Source: Arctopsyche grandis (taxonomy: Eukaryota > Arthropoda > Insecta > Trichoptera > Hydropsychidae). Taken from it: a stretch of DNA of 64,000 nucleotides. Of this stretch, positions 25,810 through 37,472 are shown in pieces. Location: the NCBI RefSeq assembly GCF_051622035.1, contig NC_135367.1, positions 9,460,501-9,524,500 on the forward strand, in the 5' to 3' direction. Position numbers and translations under genes: made by a program. Within the stretch, counting starts at the first letter, position 1. Each line of letters begins with the position of its first letter. The notes under the pieces were generated by a model. That model saw nothing but the letters and a program-made list of their open reading frames with translations. It searched no databases and was not told the DNA's origin.

Positions 25810-26457
25810 ACAAAACAAAAGTTCTACTTCCGGTTGTCTGATTGTGTTCAAATTTTTTTTATTACTAAAAATCACTATCAGTATCATACTCATTAAATAT
25901 CAAGAAAATAAAAATAATTTTAAAGATCAAAATAAAATATTGAAATATTGTTTTAAAAAAAAAACTACTTCCGGTTTACGAATTCCGACCAAAACCCTAC
26001 CAGCTCTAAGTTAGTACATAAAGGATAGAAATATACATTTTCAGCTTAATACGTTCAGGGGTGCGGACAGAGTAGTGGGCACAACATTTTTGACCTTTCT
26101 ACGAGGAAAAAAATCCCACTTCCGGTTCATTAAATTAAGTGATTTTTTTTTTATTTTTACTTAAAACCACTATTTTTATTATACACAATAAATATCAAGA
26201 AGCTTAAAACAATTTAAAAGGTCAAAATAAAATAATGAAATATTGTTTTAAAAAAAAATACTACTTCCGGTTTACGAATTCTGACCAAAACCCTACCAGC
26301 TCTAAGTTAGTACATAAAGGATAGAAATATAAATTTTCAGCTTAATACGTTCAGGGGTGTGGACAGAGTAGTGGGCACAACATTTTTGACCTTTCTAAGA
26401 GGAAAAAAATCCCACTTCCGGTTCATTAAATTAAGTGATTTTTTTTTTATTTTTAAT
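25810..26457. repeat. Tandem repeat, 296-bp unit with ACTTCCGG sites
   Basis: About 2.2 units with a 296-bp period: matching landmarks are 25967/26263 and 26118/26414. Each unit carries two ACTTCCGG sites, so the five sites start at 25826, 25967, 26118, 26263 and 26414, about 141-151 bp apart. A single related copy lies inverted at 42065-42440, and a trace is at 33360-33410. Confidence 0.85.
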
Positions 26458-26602
26458 GAAATATATGAAATGTATCTATGAATTTACATATACATATATC
26501 GAATGAATTTTGCAATGCAAGGGTATTAATTGCTTATTTCTAAATGGAATCTATGTCTTTATTGGAATTAAAATAAATGCCGTACATAGCTAGAAACGAT
26601 TT

Positions 26603-26872
26603 AGAGTGAATTCACACAGGAAGTAACGCGGCACATGGTTTTTTTATATACATACTTTCAAACATCCGAAAAAAATATGGCATGCCTTGCACATATTCAC
26701 GGCACGCCCAGCACACACCGTCCCAAAATCCCCCCCTGGAGTGTTTTTGGTAAAATTTTATCTTTGTATTTTCCTTGCTTGATAGTGATCGATAACGGTT
26801 AGATGTAGGAGAACCCCCTCAGCGGAGAGCTAAGCACACGAGGTGCCGTTCTTCCCTGTGTGATTCACCCTT
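26603..26872. repeat. Inverted-repeat MITE-like element
   Basis: The left end AGAGTGAATTCACACAGGAAG is matched in reverse by the right end AAGGGTGAATCACACAGGGAAG. Both continue to a GGCAC motif, giving arms of about 30 bp. The middle part is similar by eye to 31330-31570. Confidence 0.65.
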
Positions 26873-27116
26873 GCTTTAACTGAAAATATTGCAATATTAT
26901 CGAAATATACAGCCGCGGAATAATGTATTAGGCCACTTGTAAAAAATGCTCTTGACCAAAGTACACAGATATTTGAAACAGCCACTACCTGCATCTCATT
27001 TAACTAGGAATTTCTCTATAATTTAACTCGATAATTAAATGTTTCTAAATGAAATAATACTTACTTACAATTTTTGATAGATAGATGTCGTATAAAATAA
27101 AATTAATGGGTGTATA

Positions 27117-27565
27117 CTTTTTTTATTTATTTTACATTTTATACCAGGAAGGCTCTACAGGTAAACTCCAATGCGCCTTCCTGGCCAATAACAAACAATA
27201 CAGCATTTTTATTTATTATACAAGTTGCTGAATTATGAGACACTGACTTAAGCTCGCAATTTAACGAGACATCTATGAATTGTACATAAATTTGATTGCA
27301 TATTAATCATACTTAAATAGTGGTTTCATAGTAGGTAGGAAGAATTTTTAGCCAATTTTTAATCGGGAACCGTTTCAATAATGAAATCAGAGAAAATTGG
27401 CAAACTCTGATTGGAAACGATCGACCAGGAGTCTCAAGTATCCAGATCTGACCAGCAGCATTACAGATATACTCTTTTCAATCGAGGTCAGCTCATGGGA
27501 TCGAACCCGGTGCCTCTCGGTGTTAAGCAGAAGTTTAACGACCGAGTTATACTGCTGGCTATATA
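27117..27565 (-). mobile_element. SINE family 1, near full-length copy
   Basis: The minus strand starts with a third kind of head: AACTCGGTCGTTAAACTTCT, then CACCGGGTTCGATCCCATGA with a perfect B box. The core (CCAATTTTCTCTGATTTCAT, TTGAAACGGTTCCC) and a type-1 tail (GGCCAGGAAGGCGCATTGG, CCTTCCTGGTATAAAATG) follow. It ends in TAAATAAAAAA at 27117. Confidence 0.78.
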
Positions 27566-27689
27566 TACCTACATAAATAAATAAAATCCTGTGGATATAG
27601 TGAGATTAGTTGCATAAAAATTAACCAAAAACGTAGAAACAAGGAGAGCACTGTGTGAAGATCTCATTTTTACGACCATGTCTTTTAAA

Positions 27690-28430
27690 ATTCCAAAAAA
27701 TTACCTTCTGAGCTAGCTTAAGAAGTGAAAAGGGAATGAAATCTAACATTTTCTTATTTGATATTATATTCAGATTTTCCGAAGATTTCTTTGTCTTTAT
27801 GCAGTTTTCCGCATAAATTGAACATGGAGTGAATGCATTTCAAACATTATACGAGTATATGTATATATTTTTTATAGGGTCAGTAGCAGAGACCGTTGGA
27901 AAATTGCACGATTTAACTCTAAAGTTAAAACGACATAGCTTTTGCGACAATGCGAACGTAAGCCGTTCTTTGGTATTGGATAATGTAAAATCGGATTTTC
28001 ACGCTTTCGCTTCTTTGATTCTGCTTTATATTTCTATGTGTATTTTTTTTCAAGTTCCAACACGGCACTGCACAATTGAATTCATACGTTGCAATATTGC
28101 ACATTGTGAAACGTGGAGTTACGACCGGCCGCTACGAAGCAGGCGTTCCATTTGTTGGCCCCGTAACGAGCTATTTACGTACGTACCCCACGGTTTGCAA
28201 CCACTGGCCGCCCACAAAACAGGAAAAAAGGGAAAATGCTCGTATAATGAAAGAGCCAGGCACGTAAGATGGCGTAGAAAAGAGAGCAAGACGAGCTTCA
28301 GCCGCCGCGGCCCTGGTTTTATAGTGCTCTTAACTCTTATACGCTACATAATACAATTACCGATGCTAGGGGAAGTTTTTAGCCCCTTCAAACGCGGGTT
28401 TTTTGAATCAGAGGCGTTTCCCCTGTAAGC
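27690..28430. other. GC-richer island; 199-codon plus ORF of doubtful meaning
   Basis: The plus ORF at 27829-28428 is the longest non-transposon ORF outside the SASH1-like gene. Its product has no domain I recognise, mixed composition and no family-like motif, and the frame opens in AT-rich sequence. I treat the block as non-coding, possibly regulatory. Confidence 0.3.
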
Positions 28431-28851
28431 ACACCTGAATTTTTTTTAAATGAAATTTTATAAATACATATATGTACTTTGTGCGATTTAGCAGATTAAG
28501 GTTCTCATTCCTCGGTTGGATCGTTGGCACTTCTCGTAGGTCTTAGACGGAGAGAACAACTCACAGAATTCAGTTTGCAAAGTTATCCCAACCCATTCCA
28601 TAAGGTGAAAGGAAATGTATACTGAGAACTGTGTGCTTCGGCTTTAGCAGTTAGGGTTGTTAGAGATACTCACCTTGTGCCGGCTGGAAGGCTTTGCCTA
28701 CGTGCTGTCGGAGTTATTGCGAGCTCACTTTGGATATAAAAGTCTATGTTTGTAGGTATATTCCGTAGATTGAAGTTGAAATATTCAGTGATAGAAGCTT
28801 AAAATTGACTTATATTAGATTCAATTATTTTAATAACCATTTTAAATGGGT

Positions 28852-29625
28852 ATTTTTATTTTTATTTATTTAACAAACTTGGTGGAGGTGGCAAAGTCGA
28901 TAGACCCAAGGGGTTTGACTTATACATACATATAGTTATATAAAATAAATGATAAAAAAATAAATAACACATTCAGATAACAACTAATAAAATAAAAAGA
29001 CAGAAAAAATTAAACAAGAAAAAGAAATAACGAAAAGAACATGCAAAGAGATAAAAAATACAACTGAAAGAAAACGGAAATATAGAAAGAAATGAATATA
29101 TTGTAAGAGAATAATTATATAAACCCTTTATGTTTAAGAAATACATCTAGATTGTTTTTAATAATATTATGATTTTAGAATTTACTACATTGTTGGGAAG
29201 ACTATTCCAAACTTTAACCACTCTGTTTGAAATGAAGGAATCTCTAATCGATAAATTCGATTTTTTTTAAGAATCTGAGAGAATTACCTCTAGTATGTTG
29301 TTATAAAACATACATAGGTTGGACAATAGGACAATTGTAATGATTATTTAATATTTTGCTTCAATTATTTAATAATTTACTTCGATTATTTAATATTTTA
29401 CTTCGATTATTTAATAAGACTAAGTCGTTTCATATTTTTCTCATCTCCAGTGTGGTGAGGTTCATTATTTTCAACCTCTCATATACACATAAAATCTTTT
29501 TTTAAATGAGGATCACATATTATAATTTAGCCCTGATAAAAGATTTATAAATTTTAGTTAAGATGTTTAAGTTGAGAAATTTGAATACACGTTTGATAAT
29601 ATGTATACATTTGAGGTAACAAGTT
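28852..29625 (-). mobile_element. Non-LTR retrotransposon 3' end, decayed
   Basis: Minus-strand pieces match the end of a LINE reverse transcriptase ORF: RVFKFLNLNILTKIYKSFIRAK (about 29510-29600), LLNLTTLEMRK-like sequence (29430-29470), then DSFISNRVVKVWNSLPNNVV (29170-29240). The last motif is the usual near-C-terminal signature. A 22-bp minisatellite interrupts it at 29340-29425. The 3' end is an AAATAAATAAAAATAAAAA tail at 28852-28875. Confidence 0.7.
29338..29428. repeat. Minisatellite inside the LINE fragment
   Basis: About four imperfect units of TTATTTAATATTTTACTTCGA (roughly 22 bp). Confidence 0.75.
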
Positions 29626-29629
29626 GTGA

Positions 29630-30530
29630 TGATACTAGGGCTTCCAAGCCGGTTTAAACCGAAACCGAAAAGCTGGCTTTGTGACCATTTTTCAAAAAAC
29701 CGGCTTTTTTAGCCCGATCAACCGTTTTTTAAAGGTTTCCTTTAATTAATGTTTTTTTCCTCAAAACTAACAATTATGAATTTCAAATTTCTATGAAAGA
29801 TCAAAATAAATGTGTATATCCAAACTTTTTTCTTGAATAGGCGTATATTTCTTTGAACAACAAAAGGTATACCACTTAGCGATGGCTTTGAGATTTAGCT
29901 ATTGAAGAAGACCAGGTCATAAACTAATAAAATATTATTGAATTGGGTTTTCCATAATTTTTAGTTTTTCGGTGTTCAGGTACAGTATAGAAAATGTTAT
30001 CGTAAGTAATAATTCGTTGTTGTTTTAAGCTAAAACAGATGCGTAAAATAACTTTGAAAGATGGAAATATTTCATATTTAATTACGTTTTCGAATACAAA
30101 TTCATCTCAGCAGTGTTCTTATTCACAATTACAGTGTTTTTCTACGAGGTAAGACATTATTATTTTAATATATATATATTCTTGATAGCAGCTTATTTAA
30201 ATCATTTAATTGTGCGTATTCTGAATCTACCATTTTACGGCTGTGATATATAATATAAAATTTTATTATTTGTAATATTTGTAATAATAATATATAATAA
30301 TGATCTTATGAAAGTTCATAACTTTTATAACTGAATTTAATTTATTAGCAATTGTTTTGCATAATATGATACGTATATTTACAAGTTTTTTTTCCACATA
30401 AAAATTTAAAATTTTTAAATCTTAATTTTCTGAAACCGGTGAAAGCCGGTCTACCGGCTTTTTATTTGTAAAAAAAACGAAAACCGGATTTTTATTTTGA
30501 GCACTTTTTTGGAACCCCTATACCTAAGTA
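29630..30530. repeat. Candidate hAT-like inverted-terminus element
   Basis: Left end TAGGGCTTCCAAGCCGG; right end in reverse TAGGGGTTCCAAAAAAG. Sub-terminal CCGGTTT/AAACCGG and AAGCCGG repeats occur at both ends (29650-29730 and 30430-30490). TAGGGNTTCCAA ends resemble hAT elements. I could not find a clear 8-bp target duplication. Confidence 0.4.
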
Positions 30531-30819
30531 TAATTGATGTTGAACACAGTTATCTAAATTGTCTTTTATTTTATAGAGAAAAGTGGCATATTTGTAACCT
30601 ATTTATGTATGTATATATGTATATGCAATACAGAACATTTCTTGACGTTTAGGATTAAAAGCCAATTAATCTTATTAATCTATTTTATATACGTTTCTAG
30701 ATCGTCTATGTATGTATGTGTAAAATAGCTTTGTTAGCACATTTCCATTATATTTCACTCGGATTATGTAAGGGGACGTACATATGTATGTACATATGAA
30801 ATTCTTTGAATGTTAAATT

Positions 30820-31310
30820 CCACGTAAAATAATAAGCAGCGCTTAGTGCACCCGTTAAGTCTAGTCAACATTACGTATTAAACACGTGAACTCAACACGG
30901 CAACGTTTAAATAATCCTTTCAGACGGTTGTTGTCCGCATTTAGCATTAGGCGAGCTTTAGTTTCGAGTTACGCATTCACTTAGTGGAGGTGGCAGGACA
31001 AAGTGCATTCAGTGCATGCCAGGTGCAACGGACCCGGAGCACGGGAGCCGCAAATTAGTCACAATATGACCGAGGTCAAAAGCCGAAATGTCACACATAC
31101 ATGCATGCACGGTTGCGGTTTGCTTACTGCATTATTGTGCATCGTGGCAATTCCTTACGAGGACCCAAGAGGACTTCTGCGAGAGAGCGGCTCCAAGAGT
31201 CGTTCACTCGAGGGCGGTCATACAACTCAAGCAATTTTATTACGAATAGTTGAACAACATGATAAAAAGACTATTGAAAACACACAAATGTACATGTTTT
31301 TTTAGATAAC
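30820..31310. other. GC-richer island without ORF support
   Basis: The 100-codon plus ORF at 31003-31305 has no recognisable domain. Confidence 0.3.
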
Positions 31311-31329
31311 TTTGCACATACAAAAAAAA

Positions 31330-31570
31330 CTCCAGCACGCCTAATATATGCTATCGCGATCCTTGGCAAAAATCACCACCTGAAATGTTTTCGGTGTTAT
31401 TTTATCCTTGTATTGGCAGTAATGGATAATGCTGATTCCCATATATGAAGAAATGTAGGAGAAACTAGTCGAAATAATAAAATTAACGAATTAAAAATGA
31501 TATGAATCATTGCCTATCAAAGCTGAAGTCCATCACAGCGTCCGTGCCGTGTGTTTTTACCATAAATTGA
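31330..31570. repeat. Diverged relative of the 26.6-kb MITE interior
   Basis: Shares a TGTTTTCGGTGTTATTTTAT-like segment and AAATGTAGGAGAAACT with 26735-26815, in the same order. Ends are not clear. Confidence 0.4.
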
Positions 31571-31904
31571 GATAAAAATGTTATTAAATCAATTTGTAAA
31601 AAACAGGATTTGTGTAAAAAAGAGTCGAGGTCAAAGAATAAATGTATCTAAAAATAAATCCGAGTAGATTAGTTTTCTGCCATAGGAGTTTATCATAGAT
31701 CAACTACTAATATGTATTCTTATGTAAATATATTTATTAATATGTATATATTTTTCTTAATCTCCAGACAATTAAAATGGAAGTGGTGACCTCATGTCGA
31801 GGGACTTAAGGGTTGAAGTCTTTGATTTTTAAAGCGGGCTTTAATCACAATATAATAAAATGATTCTAGTTGTTTTCTTGTTGACATTCAAAAACTATCA
31901 TATA

Positions 31905-33025
31905 TATTTATTTATTTATTTATTTATATAGCAAACTGCTAATACACATGACACAAAATAACAAAAAATTATAAATCATCTTCCACAAAGGTATCCATTA
32001 ACACCCTTCAAGAAAGCATCAATGTTATTAGAACTTCTAATGCCTTCAGGAAGGGCATTATACATTTGAACACCTCTGTGAAAAACACCTCCTGCAGTTT
32101 TAGCTTTCTTAACTCTACCTATAATTAATTTATTCCTATTTCTCGTTTTATAATTATGTATATCTCTATTCCTAATTATATGATTATTAAAATATTTGGG
32201 TAATAGATTCTTATCTAGCTTATATATAAACTTTAAAGTGCTTACTTTAAGACTATTTCTAATGTCCAACCATTTCAATTCATCTAACATACTTCTTACA
32301 TTCTTACGTTTCCTCACATTCAAAATTGCACGCATTGCTCTATTCTGCACTTTCTGCAGTTTATCAATACACAAACCACTAAATAGATTGAGCACTGTAG
32401 CACAGTATACAGTATGAGGCCGTACAATACAATTATATATCAATATTTTACTTTTTGTACTTAATAAATTTCTTAACCTACAAAGTACACCAACTTTTTT
32501 TAATAATATAATCTGCGTGCACCTTAAAACTTAATTTGCAATCCAAATAAATGCCTAAATACTTAATATTATCTACTACTTCTACCACTCTCCCATCCAT
32601 AATCACATCCCTCATAACTCTTTTATTATTCATACACATCATCTTAGTCTTACTTAAGTTCAATTTCAGTTTATTCTCACATAACCAATCACTTAAATAC
32701 TGTAATTCCCTAGATAAAAAAACACTCATAACTTGCACATCATCACCTACAATATAAACTAACGTATCATCCGCAAACATATGAACTTTACATATATCAA
32801 ATACTTTCACCAAATCATTAATATATAGAATAAACAACAGAGGTCCTAATTTAGAACCCTGTGATACTCCAAATGGAACAATCAAACTATTAGAAACTCT
32901 TTCATTAATTTTTAAATTCTGTCTTTTATTATTCAGATAACATTCAAACCAACTTTATACTTTCCCACCCAATCCTAACATACTTAATTTCTCTAGCATC
33001 ATAGTACTTTTTTACTTTATTTATG
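31905..33025 (-). mobile_element. CR1/Daphne-like non-LTR retrotransposon, 5' truncated, frameshifted
   Basis: Minus strand, in order: a piece with an in-frame TAA at 32955-32957, then the open frame 32885-32478 with FGVSQGSKLGPLLFILYIND, HMFADDTLVY (catalytic FADD) and KYLGIYLDCKLSFKVHADYI. After one extra base in a 7-T run (32495-32501) the frame continues as 32443-31976. This part has KLQKVQNRAMRAILNVRK and FHRGVQMYNALPEGIRSS, the usual LINE thumb and C-terminus. The element ends in an AAATAAATAAATAAATA tail at 31908-31926. One stop and one frameshift disable it. Confidence 0.85.
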
Positions 33026-34490
33026 AACGTAGTAACAATAGATGAAGTTTTGTGATCAAGCGAAACTCGAGATTTCGATTGATTCGGTCTCAGAATCGAT
33101 CACTGAAAACGTTTTCATGATTTAGAAAAAATGTATGTGTCTTTGTATCAGTATTTTGGGGATTTTAAAACACCGTTAGTCCTATCACACTGAAACTTAT
33201 TTTCGATTACTGAAATTCTTGTAGATACGCCGTTCATTTTTTTTTCAAATTTTTAAGTTCATCGGAAATAGCACCTTCCCTTATAGGTGTCCTCTTTTTT
33301 TAAGTTTTCGGATTTGGATCTCCCAAACCGCATATGTAATAGAAATTATAATATTTTTTTAATATTTTTACCTCAACCGGAAGTAGTACTTTTACTCAAG
33401 AGGATTGAGGTATTCTATGTTTTTCTCAGAAACCTTTCGGCGTATTGAATAGCAAGTTATACATATATACAATTTGGTGCGCATCCGTCAAATAAAAGTG
33501 GCAGATTATTCATATTAGTTATTTCATCTGCTATTTTTTTCGACCCCTAAAACATGCGTGCTCTTCATTAGAAAAATCTGTCAAATGGAGATTTTTAAAG
33601 CGTTGGTTAAAAAAACCACGATTTAACAGGTGAGTTACGGAAAATTTTTTCAAAAACATATGGTATCATTAAATTTTTTAAAACCTTTTTTTTTGAAGTT
33701 AATATCAGGTACGATAATATAAAATTAAGGTTATTGTGGTAAACGTATGAAATAGGGGATTTGAAACTTTCATCACTTTTATTCAGTTTTGGGATAGGTT
33801 TTCAGAAGGTTTTTGAATGCAACAATGTCAATGGATTTGAAGGGGCTGAATAATAAAATAGTTAAACCTCGTGTCTTGGGTACTTCGCAATGTTAACCGC
33901 TTTTGACTGATTGTTATTGCGTGGGAGCAGTGCAGAATGCAACATGCATTTCATACTGGAATGTGGTATTGAGCGATTTATGTGCGTTGTGCAAAAGTCT
34001 GATATTATACTCAATGTATGTGTGCACACGTTAAATCGGAAGTTCTCAAAATTTTGCGTTCAATATGAGGAAACCCAGAGTGTTCCGAGCAAACTTTCGA
34101 CGAAGTTGGTCCGATGAATGGTGTTAGGGGATGATTTGTGGGATTGATGAAACTGTGCTACGCCACAATACAAGCTATTGTTCACAGTATTGTTTTGCTT
34201 TGAATATATTTAGTTGTAAGATTGTTTCGGCTAAAATTCTGTATCTACATATGTAATAGTGTAATTGAAGATTTTGAAATTATGTTTAATTAATTTATTC
34301 AATGATATTGTAGAAGGAAAACTTATTTTCGGAGGGTAGTCAGTTGGATTCATAAGCTTATTGCGCTACCAATCGAAGGATTTATTAAGGCAATCGGCAC
34401 TAGTGCGGTCATGGTAATTGCATGGGTAATTTTAAATTGTTTTTGCTGCTGATAATACGTGTATTAATCGGATAATAGATAATCATAACC
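33026..34490. other. Intergenic sequence with a relic of the ACTTCCGG repeat
   Basis: 33360-33410 includes CAACCGGAAGTAGTACTTTT, matching the repeat at 25.8 kb. The 68-codon ORF at 33911-34117 has no domain. Confidence 0.35.
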
Positions 34491-34494
34491 AACA

Positions 34495-34850
34495 GCTTGA
34501 GTGGTCACGGGTTCGAGACCACTAGTGGCTGCTGACCATACCTTGTTTTCTACTCCAGGTCGATCATTGAAACGATTCCTGTAAAATTGGCATCTCCTTT
34601 CCTATTTTTCTTGCAAATCTCAAGTTATTCAGCGTCTTGGAGTTCACCGATTTGTATAATAAAACACTGCAAAAATTTCTCCATTGATGTCACTGCGGAT
34701 GTTTGTATGAATTCGGATTGTATAAAAAATGCTTAGGTATATTGATTGATTGTACTGTATCTGTTTTAGTGCACTCGTCGCTTTGAAGTGATCTGCAAAG
34801 GCGAGTGTTCATTTTCTATGAAATAACATAAAATATCCATGTTTCATAGA
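34495..34850 (+). mobile_element. SINE family 1 copy with type-2 tail
   Basis: Begins within the head at GTGGTCACGGGTTCGAGACC (box B), with box A lost. It continues through a shortened core and the type-2 tail (GATGTCACTGCGGATGTTTG, GCACTCGTCGCTTTGAAGTG) to ATAAAATATCCATGTTTCAT. Confidence 0.78.
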
Positions 34851-34884
34851 ATATATCCAAAATACATTAGATATGGACGATATT

Positions 34885-35095
34885 TGTATGAATTCGAATT
34901 GTATAAATGCTTGTATTGACGTATTGTATTAATGCTTGGAATGCTACCTTGCAATGTTTCACCATAGATGTAGTATATAATGTAAAAATATATAATAATA
35001 ATTATGTACTAATATAAAATTTAGCGTTTCTTGATCTGTATGAGTACACTCGTCGCTTTGGAGTGATCTATATATAAAAACAATGTACATGTTCG
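34885..35095 (+). mobile_element. SINE family 1, type-3 tail fragment
   Basis: ATTCGAATTGTATAAATGCT, CCTTGCAATGTTTCACCATA, then TATAATGTAAAAATATATAA, followed by GAGTACACTCGTCGCTTTGG. It mixes type-3 and type-2 tail modules and lies directly after another copy. Confidence 0.65.
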
Positions 35096-35283
35096 ATTGA
35101 AAAAAAAAAAAAAAAATTATAAAATTATTTCCTGTCATGGTTTGCCAATTTTTTTTGCCATATTGGTTCTTTATAATCATTATCTCTTTTTTTTACTTCG
35201 CTTCAATTAATGATTAGTAGACATTATCATTTTTCAAATCGTCTACCATCTATTTTTCTTGATATCATCATATCAAATGTTAT

Positions 35284-35378
35284 GTGTATACGCATGTACA
35301 ATGTTTGTATGTATATGGATGTATATATTGTATGTGTATGTGTATATGTATATATATATATGTATATGTATGTATATG

Positions 35379-35459
<81 letters not shown>

Positions 35460-35560
35460 AGGTGTGTATGTATATATATGTATAAATGTGTATTTTTATA
35501 TTTATGTATGTATGTATGTGTATTTGTGTATACATATATGGATGGTGTACATATATGTTT
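35284..35560. repeat. (TA)n microsatellite within TATG-rich sequence
   Basis: An uninterrupted TA run spans about 35383-35448, flanked by (TATG) and (TG) variants. The long Tyr/Ile ORFs on both strands here are artefacts of the repeat. Confidence 0.9.
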
Positions 35561-35567
35561 ATATAAT

Positions 35568-35648
35568 TGTCTTTGGCCAGGAAGGCGTATTGGGTTTACC
35601 TGTTAGGCCTTCTTGGTTAAAATTAAATAAAAAAATAAAAAATAAATA
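35568..35648 (+). mobile_element. SINE family 1, type-1 tail only
   Basis: TGGCCAGGAAGGCGTATTGG, GTTTACCTGTTAGGCCTTCT, ending AAATAAAAAAATAAAAAATA. It is the 3' end with no core. Confidence 0.7.
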
Positions 35649-35924
35649 CACATGTAATTATTCTCTGTTCATATTTTTTTTAATTCATCGACTCATCTCA
35701 CTAATGACCATTTTCACTTAATTTTTAATTCGAACACTTATTATATTCTTCAATATTCTAACCACATATTCCAAATTTTGTTATTTAAATATGTTCACTT
35801 GATCCAATGCATTAACTCTTTTAGTCATATATTATGTGAATGTTTATATGTAAATGAATTAAAAGTAGTACATATTATGTGCGATGCCAGTAATTTAGCC
35901 ACTACAAACAGATCAGTATATCGT

Positions 35925-36420
35925 TGCAAGCGAAGTGCACTTTTCGTGAGAATAAATTATCGACAATCCATCGTCGAAGGTTCCTCTCCTCCCAAACGAA
36001 AGATTGTACTACTTTGATAAGTCTTGTAAATTCTTGGAGCGTTCAAAGTTTTGCGTTGCCTTCGCCGCAGCGAAATTTATAGTCTGCACGACGGAAACGA
36101 AAACGCAAAGGAAACAAACAGACGAGAAAAAAAAGTAAATCGAAAGTTGTGTTCGGAGTGGTCTCGAAGTCGGTGCAGCAGTCGTAACGTAGGAAGGTCT
36201 TTAGGGGAGCTGATGGTCCGGGAGATTGGACTGGAGACGGTGGCAGCATCAGATAGTCAGGAGACAGGTGGGTGGGAGCCAGGTGTTTCTCGTTTCTTGG
36301 ACATAAATCGAGACACACGACTATGTCATCTGCATTAACGGGAACTTTTCGAACGACAATAAAACACTGTGGGGAGACGGTGTTCTTTGAAGTCGACTTG
36401 AGAACTCGATCGTTCGATCT
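35925..36420. other. GC-richer island without ORF support
   Basis: Overlapping 91- and 95-codon ORFs on opposite strands at 36043-36338 are shadows of each other, with no recognisable domain. Confidence 0.35.
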
Positions 36421-36610
36421 TGATGAATGTCAAGATTTGTATATTTAAAATTATTAGTCAAATATTTGGTCTCCGTATCAAATTATGTATACAAAATCTG
36501 TTGCTTTTATTATAAGGCTTTTCTTAGTTTTATTCAATATTTATTTAATACTGCCAATCCTTACAACACCTACATACATATATCTGAGAGGTTAAACGAA
36601 ACATCACATA

Positions 36611-36978
36611 TCTAATATATAATTTGGAAAAAGACTTTGCATATATGTATGTATGTATGTAACTTTCGTTCGTAGACGACAAATTCGATTTTTTTTTTCG
36701 ATTTATAGGCGCCCATTCGATTTTTTTCGATTCAAAGGATTCGAAGTCCCCGGGGGCGAAGACCCCGGGGGCGCAGGCGCCGGATTCTGGTATACATATA
36801 ATTTCGAAAGAGACATTATATATGTTTGTTTGTTCGTGACAGTCAATTTAATAAAAAAACAAATGAATATTCAAATAAATTTATATAAAATAAATTTAAT
36901 AAAATGTTTACTATTAGATCAGTCATGTGTAAGCGGTTTATATTGCAAATACCGAGCGAAGCCGGGTAAAACCACTAG
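36611..36978 (+). mobile_element. Non-autonomous Helitron
   Basis: Starts TCTAATATATAATTTGG after an A and ends CCACTAG before a T, fitting insertion between A and T. Just before the end, TACCGAGCGAAGCCGGGTA forms a short hairpin, the usual Helitron 3' signal. It is 368 bp with no Rep/helicase coding. Inside, CCCCGGGGGCGAAGA occurs as a direct repeat (36748-36776), much richer in GC than the rest. Confidence 0.7.
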
Positions 36979-37027
36979 TATAATATATGTATGGCTTAAT
37001 GCTATAATTAATGCAGCCAGCGATATG

Positions 37028-37385
37028 GCTTAATGGTAGCGTGTATGTTTAGCACTAAGTGATCAGTGGGCTCGATCCGCCATACTGCTGGTTAGATTTG
37101 GGGGTATTTGTGACTCTAATTCGATCTTTTCTTATCAGAGTTTGCCAATTTTATATGATCATTGTTGAAACTGTTTCTCAAAATTGGCAAAAAATGATCT
37201 TTTCTGTTGTCACAAATCTTCTGTTTTTATTGTGTGTATAATTTGTAAAAATTATGTAAAAAATCTAAATCCATAGATGTCTTAATGGATTAATTGTTAT
37301 TTCGTGTTCTTCAGCTTCTGGAAATACAGTGATTTATGTAATAAGAAAATGCCGCATTTTTTGTATATATCTATATAAAAATGAA
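37028..37385 (+). mobile_element. SINE family 1 copy with GGCTTAATGG head
   Basis: Box A TATGGCTTAATGGTAGCGTG and box B GGGCTCGATCC, then CTGCTGGTTAGATTTGGGGG. The core and a truncated type-1 tail (GTGATTTATGTAATAAGAAA) follow. Same subfamily as 507-916. Confidence 0.78.
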
Positions 37386-37390
37386 AATAA

Positions 37391-37415
37391 AATAATAGCG
37401 CTATTCTGTGAATGT

Positions 37416-37472
<57 letters not shown>

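Noticed and set aside
27829..28428. 199-codon plus-strand ORF as a host gene
   Set aside because: No recognisable domain, no family-like motifs, mixed composition, and no supporting splice or promoter context; ORFs of this size occur by chance in GC-richer islands.
35227..35721. Long Tyr/Ile-rich ORFs on both strands
   Set aside because: They are translations of the (TA)n and TATG repeats.
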